Source: Streptosporangium amethystogenes
GTDB taxonomy: Bacteria > Actinomycetota > Actinomycetes > Streptosporangiales > Streptosporangiaceae
NCBI RefSeq assembly: GCF_000721075.1
Contig: NZ_JOEQ01000008.1
Span: 163,882 to 227,881, forward strand
Length of the DNA stretch: 64,000 nucleotides
Direction: 5' to 3'
In this document: one piece after another, positions 52,903-62,300 of the stretch
Numbering within the stretch: the first letter of the stretch is position 1
Layout: the number at the start of each line of letters is the position of its first letter
The notes under the pieces: generated by a model
The model's input: the letters and a program-made list of their open reading frames with translations, nothing else
The model's database searches: none
Told to the model about the DNA's origin: nothing
Position numbers and translations under genes: made by a program

Positions 52903-54903
52903 ATGAGTCGCGATGGGACCGAAAGCGGCAAGCGTCGGCCACGGCCGATCGCGCGCCCCAGCGTGCCGCCGGGAGCATTGGCCGATCTAAAGGCTCTGCT
53001 GTACGAGCTGTACGTCCAGGCCGATCGCCCATCCCTGGACGAGGTCGCCGCCGCCATCGCCGCTGATGATGATCTGCCGGGCGCCCCTGGGCGCGACAGC
53101 ATCAACCGGATCATCGGCTCAGAGCAGCACCCTCCGAAACAGGCCGACGTAGTAGCCGTGGTCACGGTGCTGGCCCGCCAAGCGCGCTGGGACGAGGCTG
53201 AGGCCGCCGCCCGGGCCCGCGGCCTGTGGACCGCCGCACAGCTGGCCGCCTCCCGGCCACCCAAGCGGCTGGGACAACCGATCACCGGCCTGAAACCGCT
53301 GCTGCTGGAGGTGCATCCCGCCATCACCGCCGGGCCGATCGCGCCCGGCCAGGACGACGTCCTGCCCGCCTACATCCGCCGCGCCCACGACGACGCCCTG
53401 GACGCGATCCTGGACGAGGTCCGGGCCGGAGCCTGCCGGCTGGTGGTGCTGGTCGGCAACTCCTCGACCGGCAAGACCCGTGCCTGCTGGGAAGCGGTTC
53501 GCGACCTGGGCGAGCCATGGCGGCTGTGGCACCCCCTCAACCCGGGAAAACCCGCGGCCGCCGCAGCCGACCTGGCTCGCATCGGCCCGCACACGGTGGT
53601 GTGGCTGAATGAGACCCAGGACTACCTGATGACCGCCGATCCGGCCATCGGCGAGCAGATCACCGCAGAGTTGCGTGAGCTCCTGGGCACCCCCGAGCGA
53701 GGCCCCGTACTGGTGGTCGGCACGCTATGGCGCAAGTACTGGGAGACCCTGACAACCCGGCCCAGCTTTCCACCTGACCCATATGCCCAGGTCCGGGAAC
53801 TTCTCAAGGGAACCAGCATCAGCCTGCCGGAAGCGTTCACCGACACCGACTACGAAACCACGATCCGCCGCGCCGACCAAAGCGCGGACCCGCGGCTTGC
53901 CGAAGCCCTCAGCCGAGCCACCTCGGGGCATCTGACCCAATACCTCGCCGGCGGCCCGGCCCTGATCGATCGCTACAACAACGCTGAACCCGCCGCCAGG
54001 GCCATCGTGGAGGTGGCCATGGACGCCCGCCGCCTGGGCCACCGCCCAGCCCTACCGCGCCGATTCCTGGAACAGGCCGCCGAGGGCTACCTGACCGGCG
54101 ACCAGTTGGACCTGCTCCCAGACAATTGGCTGGAGCACGCGTTCGCCTACCTCACCGATCCGCAGTCCTGCCGAGGCGCCCGTCCGCCACTGACCCGCAT
54201 CCGCCCCCGCCTCGGCAGCTCGGCAGGTTCGACCACCGTGGACGATGGCGAGCCCTGCTACCGGCTGGCCGACTACCTGGAACAGCACGGCGCCCAGCAG
54301 CGTCACTCCCTGTGTCCTCCGGCCGAGTTCTGGCAGGCCGCCACTGCTCACGCCACCGACCTCGTCATCCTGGCTGACGCCGCCGAGCATCGCATCCGCT
54401 ACCGGCACGCCGCAGCCCTGTATCAAGCGGCGGCTGATGCGGGAGACGTCGACGCGTCGCAAAAGTTGGCCGAGTTGTGGGAAGCGGTCACAAATCAAGC
54501 GAATGCTGAGCAACTGCTTCGGACCGCGGCTGTTACTGGAGACTCTAGCGCGTTACCGGATCTGGAATGGCTGCGGACGCTGGACGAAAGCCCACCGCCT
54601 GGGACCGACATGGGGATTGCTAGGGCGATAACCGCTTATACGAATATGAGAATACCTTGGCTGAAGGGCAATTATGGCCCCAAGGTAGGGATATTGGCGG
54701 CGCGAGTGAAGTCGCTGGAGAAGGAGGGGGATCGAGCAGGTGCTGAGCGATTGGTGTGGCAGGCGGTTGACGCTGGGTACAGCAACGTGATGCTTCTCTT
54801 ATCTCGGATGCGGTTGCCAGAGGAAGCTGTTAAGGGCGGGAGCTGGAATGATCTGCTGCGGTTCGGGCTGGAGGCTGATGGTCGGATCAGCGATCCGTGG
54901 TGA
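52903..54903 (+). CDS. HTH-STAND NTPase (second copy)
   Basis: A 666-residue paralogue of the 1021-aa protein. The N-terminal 120 residues contain a different putative helical DNA-binding domain (SLDEVAAAIAADDDLPGAPG, SINRIIGSEQHPPK). The NTPase core is clearly related: Walker A GNSSTGKT (185-192) followed by TRACWEAVRDLGEPWRLWHP, Walker B-like TVVWLNETQDYL (231-242), RGPVLVVGTLWRKYWETLTT and CYRLADYLEQHG. The C-terminus lacks the 35/36-residue repeats and instead has SEL1/TPR-like segments (RHAAALYQAAADAGDVDASQ). The 3' third from about 54500 is less GC-rich than the rest, suggesting a different origin of the sensor end. It is followed by the Shedu-like gene after 168 bases. Confidence 0.8.
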   Translation: MSRDGTESGKRRPRPIARPSVPPGALADLKALLYELYVQADRPSLDEVAAAIAADDDLPGAPGRDSINRIIGSEQHPPKQADVVAVVTVLARQARWDEAEAAARARGLWTAAQLAASRPPKRLGQPITGLKPLLLEVHPAITAGPIAPGQDDVLPAYIRRAHDDALDAILDEVRAGACRLVVLVGNSSTGKTRACWEAVRDLGEPWRLWHPLNPGKPAAAAADLARIGPHTVVWLNETQDYLMTADPAIGEQITAELRELLGTPERGPVLVVGTLWRKYWETLTTRPSFPPDPYAQVRELLKGTSISLPEAFTDTDYETTIRRADQSADPRLAEALSRATSGHLTQYLAGGPALIDRYNNAEPAARAIVEVAMDARRLGHRPALPRRFLEQAAEGYLTGDQLDLLPDNWLEHAFAYLTDPQSCRGARPPLTRIRPRLGSSAGSTTVDDGEPCYRLADYLEQHGAQQRHSLCPPAEFWQAATAHATDLVILADAAEHRIRYRHAAALYQAAADAGDVDASQKLAELWEAVTNQANAEQLLRTAAVTGDSSALPDLEWLRTLDESPPPGTDMGIARAITAYTNMRIPWLKGNYGPKVGILAARVKSLEKEGDRAGAERLVWQAVDAGYSNVMLLLSRMRLPEEAVKGGSWNDLLRFGLEADGRISDPW

Positions 54904-55071
54904 GGTGTATGCGCACATGCTCCCGAATTAGGCAGAGCAGCAGCGGCGCCACCGCCACGGTGATCTTCATGTCTGCCTGCTCATCTTGCCTCAGCTGTCC
55001 ATCCGTGCCCAATGACGGTGAGTCTCATGGGCCTCTGTGGTTTTGTGGAATCGCTGTAGTAGGAGAAGCCA

Positions 55072-56283
55072 ATGGCAGAGACCGACTGGCGCAAGGTCGT
55101 GGCCGATCTCAAACAACTGTGCACCGAGCCGTCCGAGGACCAACTGGCCATCGCCAGCGCTTTGGCAGTGCCGATTGATCCCTCAATGCCCGCCCCTGTG
55201 GCGGCAGCCCTGCTGCGCGCCCATCTACGCACCTCTTTGGAGTTACCGAGGACATGGCATTTCGGAGAAGCCGAGTACGGTTATCTCGAGAATTTGGCAT
55301 CCAGTACGGGCTTGAGGATTCCCCGCGCTGAGGAAATCGAGGGCCGTGATCTACTTGATGCGTGGATACGGGTCGCCCGGGCACGACGCTCCATCACTCA
55401 TCTTGAACGACTACAGCCCGAGGTAGACGATATCGCCATCACCTCAGAAGCTCTCGCCGGGAAACTACACAACCAGATCACCTCCATCAGCGTCACGGGC
55501 CGACTGAACTTTCGCGGAGGTGGCGGCCGCGGCAGCTGGCCTCACCTCGTCGAGCAAATCATCAAACCGCAAAGTAATGATTTTTTCGGACTGCTTCACC
55601 AAGCACGCGAGGAGACAGCCGCCCGCGTCCTTCATCCAGAATTGGTCTCCAATGGCGATCTGGAACGGCTTTCTCGATGGAAAGTAGATCGCTTCCCAAC
55701 GCTCGCGGACCGTGAGGCGCTCGAAGACGCCCTCGCAACGGCCACCGAAGAACGACCTATGCAGGTCGTGCTGGAAAAGCACCCATCCATCCTGGCCCAT
55801 ACGGTCTTCGGCAATCACGGAACCTGGGTACTACCACAAGTACAGTTCGCCAACCACTACATGGCGGACTTTCTCATCGCCCGCCGGACTTCAGCGGGTC
55901 TGCATTGGACCCTTGTTGAGCTGGAGAGCCCGACTAAACGACTGACGAATCCGGGCAACGGCCGTATCGCACCAACTCTTCGCCACGCTGTCGACCAGAT
56001 CGAAGACTGGCGTCGATGGCTCTCGGTTAACCTCGACCTCGCCCGTCGACCTCGTTCCTCCAACGGTTTGGGCCTTCCCGGGATCACCGCAGAAGCACGC
56101 GCTCTGATCATCATGGGCCGTGAGAATGCCGCCGACAGTGCGGCCGACATCCGTGATCTTCACTCCCGGCGCGCCAGGATCGAGATCCGCACTTACGACT
56201 GGCTTGTGCGAGCCGCCGCCTGGCACGCCCCGCTCGGATGGGGTCTTTTCGACGTCGAGACTGAGGAGACAAACGACTGGTGA
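55072..56283 (+). CDS. Shedu-like nuclease (DUF4263)
   Basis: A 403-residue protein. The first 220 residues are helical and unassigned. The C-terminal domain has the DUF4263 order: FLEENP-like VVLEKHPSILAHTVFGNHG, PQVQFANHYMADFLIARR (Asp266), WTLVELESP (Glu283 and Glu285), and HAVDQIEDWRRWL (Gln309). This is the PD-(D/E)xK nuclease of the single-gene Shedu antiphage system (SduA); the usual ExK lysine is replaced by Glu, as in a subset of the family. ATG 55072 has AGGAG about 6 bases upstream. It follows the second STAND gene in the same direction, so cotranscription is possible. Confidence 0.75.
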   Translation: MAETDWRKVVADLKQLCTEPSEDQLAIASALAVPIDPSMPAPVAAALLRAHLRTSLELPRTWHFGEAEYGYLENLASSTGLRIPRAEEIEGRDLLDAWIRVARARRSITHLERLQPEVDDIAITSEALAGKLHNQITSISVTGRLNFRGGGGRGSWPHLVEQIIKPQSNDFFGLLHQAREETAARVLHPELVSNGDLERLSRWKVDRFPTLADREALEDALATATEERPMQVVLEKHPSILAHTVFGNHGTWVLPQVQFANHYMADFLIARRTSAGLHWTLVELESPTKRLTNPGNGRIAPTLRHAVDQIEDWRRWLSVNLDLARRPRSSNGLGLPGITAEARALIIMGRENAADSAADIRDLHSRRARIEIRTYDWLVRAAAWHAPLGWGLFDVETEETNDW

Positions 56284-56654
56284 TGACCAGGTGCCTTCTC
56301 GGTGCCGCATGACCGGACCGCCTAATCTGACGGCGAAAGACGCGGAGCGGCAGGTCTGCGGATGTGCGTCAGCGCGGGCAGGAGGGCGTCGATGCCGTGC
56401 TCGAGCCAGGTGGCCTGCAGGTCGGTGAGGTCCCAAGCCAGTAGCGGTGACCGACCGGGCGGTGAGGTTGATGCGACGGATTCAGCTCCATGTCAGCAAC
56501 ACCCTGCACCGCAGCGCCGACGGGGCGTAGCCGCCCAGTCGGTGCGGACCGCCTCGATCCGACCAGGTTCCGCAGTGGCCCTACGAGGCTCCGCACGCGG
56601 TCGCGTTGATCGGCAACGCGGCCCGGAGCGCTCACCACATCAGGCGCGGCAGAC
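56284..56654. other. Intergenic stretch with no recognised gene
   Basis: No gene or clear structure is supported. Short minus-strand segments look protein-like (for example WDLTDLQATWLEHGID) and may be a scrap of an unknown gene. Confidence 0.35.
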
Positions 56655-57206
56655 CTATGCTTCAGGTGTCTGCCGGTGAGGTGTGCCCTTCTTGCGGCGG
56701 TTGCCCTCGCGTGGCCCGCTCCAGGTGATGGTGTGGTTGGGGTGGTCGAGCCATAGCTTCTGGCCGCCGGGAAAGATCCTGATTCCGAACCAGCTGCGCT
56801 CCGGTTTCCCGGCGTAGAGCCATTCGATGTAGACGTCTTGGAGTTCGTCCCACAGACAGCGTGGCCCGCTCTGGGTGACTTCGAAGGCATCGGTGTCGAC
56901 AGTCACCTCACACGCCGCCCACGACAGCCCGTCCAAGGTCTCCAGCACGGTCGTTTGCCCCCAACCGTCGCCGCACCGCGTCCGCCGGCTGTCGACGACG
57001 ACGTCAACCAGCAGGGCAGCGAGCATCAGGCCACCGCCGCGCTCTCTGCGCAAGTCGGCGAGGGGCCGTGGATCAAATCGCGTCGTGGAGCGTGCGGTGC
57101 TCTGCCCGGGGTGAGTCGTGGCTGGGCGGCGCTGGGAGCGCAGCATCACGAACCCCGCCGGGTCGGTGAAGTGGCCGATCGCGAGCCCGTCTCCTGCGAC
57201 GTCCAA
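56655..57206 (-). pseudogene. Probable C-terminal remnant of an FxLD-type methyltransferase
   Basis: The last part of this frame (FEVTQSGPRCLWDELQDVYI, then SWFGIRIFPGGQKLWLDHP) resembles the C-terminus of 'methyltransferase, FxLD system' proteins, where QSGPRxLWDE is followed by RFGLTVTPxGQxxWLD. The 100 residues before it (with LVDVVVDSRRTRCGDGWGQT) are weakly similar at best, and the SAM-binding domain that should precede them is missing. I regard it as a fragment; it might still be a short real protein. Confidence 0.45.
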
Positions 57207-57324
57207 GACGAGCTGCTGCCCGCCTTAGTCGGCGGTGGGGGCCAGCCCGTCTCGATCACGCAGCATGCGCTGGACGAATCGGGCGGCGCTCCCTCGCACC
57301 GGGACCGATGCGAGGGAGGCGGCA

Positions 57325-58505
57325 TTACACCGTGGGGATGTTCATCCTTTGGGCCCACTCGGCTACCGCTGGCTGATACCCATCCCACTCGCGGGGGAGC
57401 AGGATGCCGCCGGGGCGGATCTGCCGGGGTTCGGGCACTCCGTATGCCTGCACCACGGCACCGGCCAGCTCACCGGCCGCGGCCGCCAGCGGCTGGGTAT
57501 CGATGAGGAGGTCATCGAGGAAGACCGTGCTTTCTCCGTAGGCGTCACGGGCCCTCTCCTTTCCCGCCCACGCCCCGCCAGCCCTCACGATCATGAGATC
57601 GGCCTGCGGGTCGTAGGGCTGGGACTGTGAGCTTTGCTTCAGCAGCCGGTCGATGGCCTCAGCCAGCGGCCGCTCGGCCGCCGAGGCGAGGCGCACGTCG
57701 GTCAGGACGCGGGCGCTCAAGCGAACGGTACCGGTCGCGCCGACGCGCTCAGCCGCGTGGCGGCCGAGAAACCGCAGCGCCGCCACGATCAGGAGCACGA
57801 TCTGGGTATCTGACACCGCAGTGGTATTGCCCTCGACGCCGTTGATCTCCAGCGGGAACACCGCGCTGGCGGCGCCGTCGGCGTGCAGATGACTCCATGC
57901 CGTCCGCCCGTAAAACGGGCCTGAAGCGATGAACCGGCGGCTGCCGACCCCGGTGGAGGTAAAGAACGCCGAACCCTGGGGGCGGCCTAAAAGCAGCTCG
58001 TCGCGGGCTAGGTCCTGGCGGACCCGGTCGAGCTCGGCTGTGGTGATGGTCAGTTCTCCCGGCATCTCCGGCGTCAGGGACACCGTCAGCACCGGCTGTG
58101 AAAAGGGGGAGTGTCCCAGGGCGCGGGCGAGCTGGGCCAGTACCTCAGATTCGACCTGGGATGCGCGTTGGGCGCTGTCGAGCGCCATGGTGTAGCGGCC
58201 CCGGTAAGCGGCGGCGACCTGCAACTCGCTCATCCAGAACTTCTGCGACTCGTGCCGGATGGGGAACTTCAACATGCCCTTCGCCGTCGGGTCCAGGACG
58301 GCGTGTGGCGCGTTCACGCTGGGCGGCACAGTGATCAGCAACAGGCCTTGCTTGGGGTTGTCGAGACTGCCGGGCTCTTCGGGTAGTGGCTTGATGGTGT
58401 AGCCCGGGACGGGGCGGACACGCTCCACGATCGCGGTATGAAGCTCGCGGATGAAACTGTCAGCCAGGCTGACCCCGGGCTGGGCGACCGGCACGCCGTG
58501 CTTGT
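57325..58505 (-). pseudogene. AlbA_2/Schlafen-like protein truncated by an IS
   Basis: About 390 residues are native. The N-terminal part (FIRELHTAIVERVRPVPGYT, then LLITVPPSVNAPHAVLD and RHESQKFWMSELQVAAAYRG) is the second half of an AlbA_2 (Schlafen AAA_4) domain; its first half is absent because an IS5-type sequence begins at about 58505. The rest is a beta-rich region and a C-terminal tail (ILLPREWDGYQPAVAEWAQR). The open frame runs on into the IS to 58623 but those codons are not native. AlbA_2 proteins are common in defence islands. Confidence 0.65.
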
Positions 58506-59110
58506 CGCTTCTACGACGACGCGATCGGCCAGGTCGACTGGTCAGCCATCTGTGTGGACTCCACCATCGTGCGCGCTCACCAGCACGCGGCCGGTGCCCG
58601 TAAAGGGGGACCCACCACGGCACCCCCGGGCAGCAACCAGCTCAGACCGATCAAGGCCGACAGGCGCTCGGGCGCTCGCGCGGCGGACTGACCACCAAGA
58701 TCCACCTGGCCGTCGACGGACGCGGCCTGCCCTGGCCTTCGTCCTCACCGGCGGCAACATCAACGACTGCACCCATTTCACCGCCGTGATGGAGACCATC
58801 CGCGTGCCCCGCGCCGGCGCCGGCAGACCGCGCACCCGGCCCGACCATGTGATCGCCGACAAGGGCTACAGCTCCCGCGCCATCCGCACCTAACTGCGCC
58901 GACGCAAGATCGGCACGACCATTCCCGAACGCGCCGACCAACTGGCCGGACGAGCCCGCCGCGGACACCGCCGCCATGCCTTCGACCCGATCCGCTACAA
59001 GCGGCGCAACGTCGTCAAACGCTGCTTCAACCGGCTCAAGCACTTTAAAGGCATCGCCACCCGCTACGACAGAGTGGCGGCGGTCGCGATCTCCAACCAG
59101 TGCACACTCG
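58506..59110 (+). pseudogene. IS5-family transposase remnant
   Basis: Reading across frames gives AIGQVDWSAICVDSTIVRAH (first catalytic Asp), GGLTTKIHLAVDGRGL, FVLTGGNINDCTHFTAVMET, DHVIADKGYSSRAIRT (second Asp), IPERADQLAGRARRGHRRHA and RYKRRNVVKRCFNRLKHFKG (Glu region replaced by frameshifted sequence). A missing base near 58732, an in-frame TAA near 58892 and a missing N-terminus show that it is dead. It truncates the AlbA_2 gene on one side and abuts the GmrSD-like gene on the other. Confidence 0.85.
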
Positions 59111-59156
59111 TTCCATTGGATCCGAGCCAGACTTGTGGAGCCATCGAGCAAAGCTT

Positions 59157-61388
59157 TTACATCCGGCGACCGGCCAAAACGCCTGCGGCGACGGCCTGAT
59201 CACGCAGTGCTCTCAGCGAGAGCATCTCACCGTCCTCGCGGGTGACGTACCACATTCCCATGCCGTCGCAAGTCCGTGTCTCGCGCACGAACGCTCCTGC
59301 CTCATCGATCTTGCTGTAGATGCCGCCTGTGCCCTCCAACGTGATCCGTCCCTCGTCGTTGATCTGCGCCCAGTGGTTGAAGCCCAGATGGGTGAAGACG
59401 ATGCGCGTACCCGGTTGGATGACACCTGCCGCGACCATACGGGCGACATCCGTTCGCAGACGTATCTTTCTTGGAGGGGGCGCGACCTCGTCGGCTTCGG
59501 GCTTGAGGAAGGGATCGGAGAACTTCGCCTGGTCATCGGCGCTGAGTCCCATGTGATCGAAAGACCAGATCTTGGAACACAACCGGAGGTACAACTCCTG
59601 CCGCGTCTGAACGATGGTGGCCATGGGCGTCTTGGTCCCGAAAGAGCGCATGCAACTTTCCACCTTGTGTGCCTTGACGAACTCACGCAGCCCCGGGAAC
59701 CGGCGGTGGTATCTCTGGTCGAGCACTCCGACGAGGACGTTGTGGCGTCCGTAGAGCTCGATCTTTTCGTCATACGGCATCGCACCGAGACTCGCGTTGT
59801 CCTTGTCAGGCAGCAGGACCAGCCCTCCGAGCTGGTTGCGCAGGGAGCGGAAGCGAAGAGCGTCCGGGATCTCGTCTCGATGCCGCTCCGGCTTGTTCGC
59901 GAACAGATGCTCTATCTGGTACGGGCGTGTGTCGCTGAGGTAGTCGGGAACCTCACCATGCTGTCCGCACCCTTGCTGAACGAAAGCGGTCAACCTCGCC
60001 AGCAGGTATTTCACCTGGCCACGGTTGGTGCCGCGGAGGCCGAACCCCTCCAAGACGGCATACTCGCGTTCTTCCCCTTGGACGTGAGTGGCGAGCACAG
60101 TACTGACGTCATCGGCGGTTCGACACCGGCGAAGTCCCGGCAGGAGAGCGCTTATCGCCTCCATGAGATCTCTTTGTTGGACAGGGAGGTCACTCAGGAT
60201 TCTTAGTATGTACCAGCGATCGATGTAGGCCGCGATACGGCGAGCCTTGTCTTTTGCCTCTACCAAGATGTCATCCGCCCTGACCGCGGCGAAGATGGCG
60301 ATCATCTGCGAGTCGAGACCGTTCCTGGCGTTGAAGTAGAGCGCCTCCAACCCGTCCTGGAGGGTTCGGCTGGCATGTAGGAAGGTGCGGTAGAAGGTCG
60401 CCAGGCGCAGGAGTTCCTCAACGAAGGCATGGAAACGATCCGGTCGTCCTCGCAGGCCTAGATGGTCCTCGTTCCTGCGTACCCATAGATTGAGGGCGCT
60501 TTCGATTCCGGCCATGTCGTCGTGCTCGCCGTCTAGACGTGCGTATCGGGCCTGGAGCGCGGCCTTAAGGAAGTGCCCCGGCGCGCTTCGGTCGTCGCGC
60601 ACGGTGGTGAGCTCCGCGAGCATGTGCCGCCACTGGTGATTGAGCTTGTCCTCGTCTTCACCCACGTTGGCCAGCAGGTAGCTCTTCAGGAGGTCGACAG
60701 CGGTGAGTCGTGCGCCGCGGTCGTTCATCGATTCGAAGATGCGGAAGGCGTTGTTGCTGTCGCTGGCGCGAATGCCGACCATCACGACACGGTTGAGGAG
60801 CCACTCGATGAACCGCGTGTAGGACTCGGCCGGGACCTCGCGAAGCATCGGCTCGATGTCCTGGCTCCGGCGCCAGAGGTTTCGTACGGACAGGGAGTCG
60901 GCTTGTGTCCCCTCGTACTGCCGATCTTCATAGATGGCGTTCAGGACTTTGGCACGTTCCTCGTCGCCGATTCGGTAGCGGGGCTTGGATCGTTCGTCGA
61001 AGTTGCGGATCACCGAGGTGAGCATCTCGGTGTGCCCTTGGGCGTTGAGGCGGATGCTGATGGATCGTAGAGTCATGAAGATCAGGTGGAGTGTGGTGAA
61101 GCGTTGCTGTCCGTCGACGAGCGAGCGGACGTTGTCCCCGCGCTCGTAGTACACGAACGGCCCTAGAAAGTACTGCGGCATCGGTTCGGGCTTCCTGCGG
61201 GTCCCGGCAGCCTCGACTCCTTCGAGAAAGGCGTCACGAAGATCGGTGACGAGGGTCCGCACCTCCTCCTCGCCCCATGCGTACTCACGCTGGTAGAAGT
61301 CGATGGTGTAGAAGGACTCCTCGAACAGCTTCTTGAGCGACACATTGCTGACCGAAATATCCTCTATCGTCACCTTCGGCTGCTCCAT
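59157..61388 (-). CDS. GmrSD-like DUF262/DUF1524 protein with RAMA-like C-terminus
   Basis: A 743-residue protein. The N-terminal DUF262 domain shows FYQREYAWGEEEV (residues 31-43) and SLVDGQQRFTTLH (DGQQR 92-96), a ParB/Srx-type NTP-hydrolysing site. The DUF1524 region has YQIEHLFANKPER and LRNQLGGLVLLPDKDN, an HNH-like nuclease with His and Asn. This fused GmrS-GmrD order is that of type IV restriction enzymes that cut modified (e.g. glucosylated hydroxymethylcytosine) phage DNA. The last 110 residues (VAAGVIQPGTRIVFTHLG, HWAQINDEGRITLEGTGGIY) resemble a RAMA domain, proposed to recognise modified bases. ATG 61388 gives a normal N-terminus; a TTG at 61421 in the same frame is an alternative. 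Confidence 0.82.
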   Translation of the reverse strand: MEQPKVTIEDISVSNVSLKKLFEESFYTIDFYQREYAWGEEEVRTLVTDLRDAFLEGVEAAGTRRKPEPMPQYFLGPFVYYERGDNVRSLVDGQQRFTTLHLIFMTLRSISIRLNAQGHTEMLTSVIRNFDERSKPRYRIGDEERAKVLNAIYEDRQYEGTQADSLSVRNLWRRSQDIEPMLREVPAESYTRFIEWLLNRVVMVGIRASDSNNAFRIFESMNDRGARLTAVDLLKSYLLANVGEDEDKLNHQWRHMLAELTTVRDDRSAPGHFLKAALQARYARLDGEHDDMAGIESALNLWVRRNEDHLGLRGRPDRFHAFVEELLRLATFYRTFLHASRTLQDGLEALYFNARNGLDSQMIAIFAAVRADDILVEAKDKARRIAAYIDRWYILRILSDLPVQQRDLMEAISALLPGLRRCRTADDVSTVLATHVQGEEREYAVLEGFGLRGTNRGQVKYLLARLTAFVQQGCGQHGEVPDYLSDTRPYQIEHLFANKPERHRDEIPDALRFRSLRNQLGGLVLLPDKDNASLGAMPYDEKIELYGRHNVLVGVLDQRYHRRFPGLREFVKAHKVESCMRSFGTKTPMATIVQTRQELYLRLCSKIWSFDHMGLSADDQAKFSDPFLKPEADEVAPPPRKIRLRTDVARMVAAGVIQPGTRIVFTHLGFNHWAQINDEGRITLEGTGGIYSKIDEAGAFVRETRTCDGMGMWYVTREDGEMLSLRALRDQAVAAGVLAGRRM

Positions 61389-61902
61389 TCCATGGTTACG
61401 GGGTCGTTCTTCATTCAACAATCGTTCATCGGGGTTGGTAGCGTTTCATCCGAAGCAAGCCTCGCTGGAACGAGATCCTTTCAAATCCAGGAACGCGATA
61501 TGCGCATCGTGTCGTTGTAGCTCGCTACCATCGACATCACGGCGGAGCTCAGTACGGACGATGACCTGCCAAGGCGGACTCGTGAGCGCCGACTTGCCGC
61601 CTGAGGTGGTGGAGCTGCCGCCTGTGATCAAGCGGTCAAAGCGGACTAAGCGACGGGCTCGCGGCCGGGTAGGGCACGGTCACGAATCAGCCACGCCGCG
61701 AGTGACCGCGAGGCCTGCACCTGACTAGCGCCCCGGCCTGGCTGTCGATTACCTGCTTCCGTGCCACCTCGAAGCGCAGCGGGTGCCGATGGGCACCCTC
61801 GTACGAGCCTGCTTTCCGTGACCGGCGATCCTCGCGGAGGCTCGCTCCTTGCTCAATGCGATGGCATGGCGCCGACCGTAATCGCACATAGGACGCACGC
61901 CT
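61389..61902. other. Intergenic stretch with no supported gene
   Basis: The upstream part near 61400-61450 is AT-rich and probably holds the promoter of the GmrSD-like gene. The rest shows no gene, RNA or clear repeat. Confidence 0.4.
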
Positions 61903-62157
61903 TCATTTGTTGGGTGAGGGGCTATGCGCGGTGAACAGTTCCTTGATCGAGATGTCGAGGGCGTCGGCGATCTGGAAGATGTTGTCCAGCCGAGGGCTGT
62001 ACATGCCGTTCTCGATACGATTGATGGTCTTGCGGTCGACATCGGCGAGTTCTCCGAGTCGCTCCTGGCTGAGTCCTTGACCTTCCCGCACATCACGCAG
62101 CCGCAGACCGAACTGTCTGCGCAGCTCAGCAAGGCGTGGCGTGATCGGGACGGGCAC
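61903..62157 (-). CDS. XRE-family HTH regulator
   Basis: An 84-residue single-domain regulator. The HTH (LRDVREGQGLSQERLGELAD and VDRKTINRIENGMYSPRLDN, residues about 20-60) is standard Cro/CI type, followed by IFQIADALDISIKELF. The start is GTG 62157. It is divergent from the 453-aa protein, with a perfect 18-bp palindrome between, so it probably represses itself and that gene. Confidence 0.9.
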   Translation of the reverse strand: MPVPITPRLAELRRQFGLRLRDVREGQGLSQERLGELADVDRKTINRIENGMYSPRLDNIFQIADALDISIKELFTAHSPSPNK

Positions 62158-62191
62158 TTACCCACGGTGGCGTGCATGATCCTCAAAGGTC

Positions 62192-62209
62192 TGTACCAAG
62201 TTTGGTACA
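62192..62209. promoter_or_regulatory. Operator between the XRE regulator and its divergent neighbour
   Basis: TGTACCAAGTTTGGTACA has perfect 8-base arms around a two-base centre, 34 bases upstream of the XRE start and 91 bases upstream of the divergent gene. This is the symmetry expected of a Cro/CI-type dimer site. Confidence 0.8.
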
Positions 62210-62300
62210 TATCACGGAGGGTGATCAGCGCCCGCCCCGGCGCAGCCGCGAAGCTGACGGCGACCCCTTTGCTCACCTCGGCAAACCTGAAGAGGCAACC

